Positions 61,838 to 64,000 of a stretch of 64,000 bases of DNA are shown in pieces (within the stretch, counting starts at the first letter, position 1; each line of letters begins with the position of its first letter). The stretch is from SIG440 sp045648175 (lineage in GTDB: Bacteria > Bacillota > Clostridia > Monoglobales > Monoglobaceae). The position numbers and the translations under genes were made by a program. Under the pieces are notes generated by a model. The model was given only the letters and a program-made list of their open reading frames with translations. It had not been told where the DNA came from and did not search any database. The stretch lies in contig JAZRNN010000013.1 of NCBI GenBank assembly GCA_045648175.1, positions 1 to 64,000 on the forward strand. The letters run 5' to 3'.

Positions 61838-62650
61838 ATGTTTGCGCTTGAAATGATGAAATCAGTTATTTTGGGTCTTGTGGAGGGCGTTACTGAATGG
61901 TTACCCATAAGTTCCACCGGACATATGATTCTTGTGAATGAATTTTTAAGAAACTATGACGGATTTACCGCATCCGATTTGTATTTGTATGTAATCCAGC
62001 TTGGGGCAATACTTGCGGTTGTTGCGTTGTATTTTAAAAAGCTTAATCCGTTTTCACCATCCAAAACACGTGAAGAAAGAATAGATACGTGGAATATGTG
62101 GTTTAAGGTTATTGTAGCCTGCCTTCCTGCGGCGGTAATAGGTCTCATTCTTGACCCAATAATGGAAAGATTTGAAAACTGGCAGGTTGTATCGGCTATG
62201 CTGGTTATTTATGGTATTGCATTTATATTTGTCGAAAAAGCAAATAAAAAGACTACTATATATAATATGAAGGAACTTAATTACAAAACCGCACTTTTGA
62301 TTGGCGCATTTCAGGTGCTTTCAATCATACCGGGCACATCACGCTCGGGTTCTACAATTCTTGGAGCAATGCTTCTTGGTTGCAGCAGGAGTATGGCGGC
62401 AGAGTTTTCGTTCTTTCTTGCGATTCCCGTTATGTTTGGAGTAAGCTTTTTGAAGATACTTAAATACGGACTTGTGATGAGCGGTCAGGATGCGGCGGTG
62501 CTTCTCGGCGGTATGTTGGTGGCGTATATAGTTTCAATGCTTTCGATTAAATTTTTAATGAATTTTGTGAAGAAACATAATTTTAAGAGTTTTGGTGTTT
62601 ACAGAATTATATTGGGTCTTGCAGTAATTTTGTATTTTATTTTTATATAA
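61838..62650 (+). CDS. uppP: Undecaprenyl-diphosphatase
   Basis: A 270-residue membrane protein of the UppP/BacA family with about eight helices. The two active-site regions are clear: LVEGVTEWLPISSTGHMIL near 14-32 and IPGTSRSGSTILGAMLLG near 165-182. It removes one phosphate from undecaprenyl diphosphate, recycling the carrier used for peptidoglycan and for the EPS repeat unit. GGAGG (61826-61830) sets the start at ATG 61838 rather than the in-frame TTG at 61832. Confidence 0.92.
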   Translation: MFALEMMKSVILGLVEGVTEWLPISSTGHMILVNEFLRNYDGFTASDLYLYVIQLGAILAVVALYFKKLNPFSPSKTREERIDTWNMWFKVIVACLPAAVIGLILDPIMERFENWQVVSAMLVIYGIAFIFVEKANKKTTIYNMKELNYKTALLIGAFQVLSIIPGTSRSGSTILGAMLLGCSRSMAAEFSFFLAIPVMFGVSFLKILKYGLVMSGQDAAVLLGGMLVAYIVSMLSIKFLMNFVKKHNFKSFGVYRIILGLAVILYFIFI

Positions 62651-62687
62651 TATAGATTTCAACAGAGGAAAAGTGGTGTGTAATAAT

Positions 62688-64000
62688 ATGGCAGAAAAGA
62701 AAAAGAATGGGGTGTCAAAGGCGACCCAGCCTTCAAAAGCAAATGGCAGAAAAAAGAATGTAACCCCTAAGGAAAGAGCAACAGCAAAAAAGACCCGTGG
62801 TGCCGAGGTTAAAGGTATTGTGCTTATAGCTGTGGGAATATTTTTGGTAGTATCTCTTTATTTTGATGTTACAGGTGCAGTGGGACACTGGTTTAAAGAG
62901 CTTGTTCTGGGTTTATTTGGCGGTCCGTCAATGATTTTCTTTGTGTTTGTTATATGGGCAGGCGTCGATATGTTTATCGAAAAGAAAAACGAAAAGGCTA
63001 CATATAAAATATGGTTACTTGCACTTTTGATGATTTTCATATCAGTGCTCTGGGCATCGTTTTGTGGCGGTTATGAATGGAATTATAATTCCTTTATTGA
63101 GTCGGTACAGTCTATGTATTCTTACGGTATTGCAGGTGGTGGTGTTATCGGCGGGCTGCTTTGTGCAGGACTTTCTAAACTTATCGGTGCGGTTGGTACA
63201 ATTATTCTTTCGGTGGCTGTTATTCTAATTCTGTTGGTTGTTCTTACCGAGGTGTCGATTGAAAAGCTGTTTAGGAAAATCGGCTCATTTATGAAGAAAA
63301 ACCGTGATAAAATAGCTGAGAATCTTGACGAAGAAATTGAAATTGAAGAGGATTCGACAGTTGTCGAAAAGAGAGTCAGAAAAAAACTCCGTGGAAAAGA
63401 CGAAAGGGTCACAACTGTAGTTCAGGATGATTATCAGCCGACTAAAGCTCCTAATAGTGATTATTTTGATGTGTATTTTAAGAGCGGAGAAATAGAAGCT
63501 GTAGCAAAAAAACCCGAAACAACGCCTGTCAGGAGATTTGTGTTTGAAGAAGATATCGCTGATGAAGTGACAGAGGCTACTCGTGAGGTTATTGCCCAGC
63601 AGGAACAATCGGCAGTGAAGACTTCCGAAAAAAGGACTCCTTTTAGAATTGAAGATGTAAAGACGGGTGTTCTTACACAACTGCCTGATGAAAACGGAAA
63701 TTTTAAAGCGACTGATGATGACGAGTTTGAACCGCCTACTCAGGCACAGATGGAGGATAAGGTCGACCCGCTTACTCAGGCGGCACTTGATGCTGGTGTT
63801 CCTCTTGACAGTGCAGTCATGGTTGGCAAGCGTATGAGTCAGCAGGAGGTTCAGCAGGCAGCAAACAGTGTCAATGCACTTGCGAAGGAGAGTATTGAAG
63901 CAACAAAACTGATTAATTATAAATTGCCGTCGGTTTCACTTCTTGCAAAGCCTAAGCCAAAAACAAAGAGCCGCGCCGAAATTAAGCACGAACTTGAAGA
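62688..64000 (+). CDS. FtsK/SpoIIIE DNA translocase (3' partial)
   Basis: The frame is open to the window end (437 codons). A basic N-terminus leads into four membrane helices (~43-180), then a charged linker and the YKLPSVSLLAKPKP segment that precedes the motor domain in FtsK/SpoIIIE. The motor with its Walker motifs lies beyond the window. Such proteins pump chromosomal DNA through the septum at division or sporulation, which suits the SpoIIQ-like neighbour. Start ATG 62688 has only a GGTG site; GTG 62676, 6 bases after GAGGA, is an alternative that adds four residues. Confidence 0.87.
   Translation, partial: MAEKKKNGVSKATQPSKANGRKKNVTPKERATAKKTRGAEVKGIVLIAVGIFLVVSLYFDVTGAVGHWFKELVLGLFGGPSMIFFVFVIWAGVDMFIEKKNEKATYKIWLLALLMIFISVLWASFCGGYEWNYNSFIESVQSMYSYGIAGGGVIGGLLCAGLSKLIGAVGTIILSVAVILILLVVLTEVSIEKLFRKIGSFMKKNRDKIAENLDEEIEIEEDSTVVEKRVRKKLRGKDERVTTVVQDDYQPTKAPNSDYFDVYFKSGEIEAVAKKPETTPVRRFVFEEDIADEVTEATREVIAQQEQSAVKTSEKRTPFRIEDVKTGVLTQLPDENGNFKATDDDEFEPPTQAQMEDKVDPLTQAALDAGVPLDSAVMVGKRMSQQEVQQAANSVNALAKESIEATKLINYKLPSVSLLAKPKPKTKSRAEIKHELE

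Noticed and set aside
1..64000. CRISPR arrays, tRNA or rRNA genes, prophage or plasmid origins
   Set aside because: No regularly spaced direct repeats, cloverleaf-like sequences, rRNA segments or phage gene runs were seen on reading both strands.

Overview
The window reads like a chromosomal segment of a spore-forming, low-GC Clostridia-class Firmicute. This rests on a GlgC/GlgD pair, a split PurH (stand-alone AICAR transformylase plus PurO-like cyclohydrolase), an AddB-type nuclease, a SpoIIQ-like peptidase, SpoIIIE/FtsK, strong AGGAGG ribosome sites and sigma-A promoters with a TAAAAT -10. The genus cannot be fixed from sequence reading alone. No rRNA, tRNA, CRISPR array, intact transposon or prophage was seen.

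Bases 1-22591 form one long co-directional exopolysaccharide (EPS) locus with overlapping or tightly spaced genes. It holds a full Wzx/Wzy-type set: initiating sugar-phosphate transferase (6778), flippase (2120), polymerase (13135) and two Wzz-like chain-length proteins (9868, 11236). It also has seven glycosyltransferases in total, two hexapeptide acetyltransferases, a YdjC-type deacetylase and the three parts of a Gtr side-chain glucosylation system scattered through it (1159, 4359, 20207). Four c-di-GMP-type proteins are interleaved with these: an active-looking GGDEF protein (3), a Wzz-like protein fused to a degenerate GGDEF (11236), a degenerate GGDEF-EAL protein (18829) and a stand-alone EAL protein (21175). 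A metallophosphoesterase with a possible DnaA-N-like cytoplasmic domain (8615) sits among them. The EPS locus with its built-in c-di-GMP circuit is the best candidate for an undescribed system here.

Bases 22592-26484 are a scar region: an IS3-family remnant, a badly eroded gene, an AraC regulator, a MATE transporter and an internally deleted Gfo/Idh/MocA oxidoreductase. Bases 26485-34206 run on the minus strand: a heterodimeric ABC exporter, an AddB-like protein without its Walker A motif, and a HAD phosphatase.

Bases 34297-44694 are a glycogen operon: GH13 enzyme, glgB, glgC, glgD, glgA, glgP. Bases 44768-46991 hold small genes: a 60-residue protein behind a long structured leader, a DUF5662-like protein, two tandem cysteine-rich micropeptides and tmk.

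Bases 47023-59727 are a de novo purine operon behind a ZTP riboswitch: purE, a PurF-like gene without the catalytic cysteine, purM, purN, a PurO-like gene, a stand-alone AICAR transformylase, purD, purL and fhs. Its terminator loop appears to hold a 54-bp IS-end mini-element. The window closes with a ParB-family gene, a SpoIIQ-like M23 peptidase, uppP and the 5' part of ftsK/spoIIIE.
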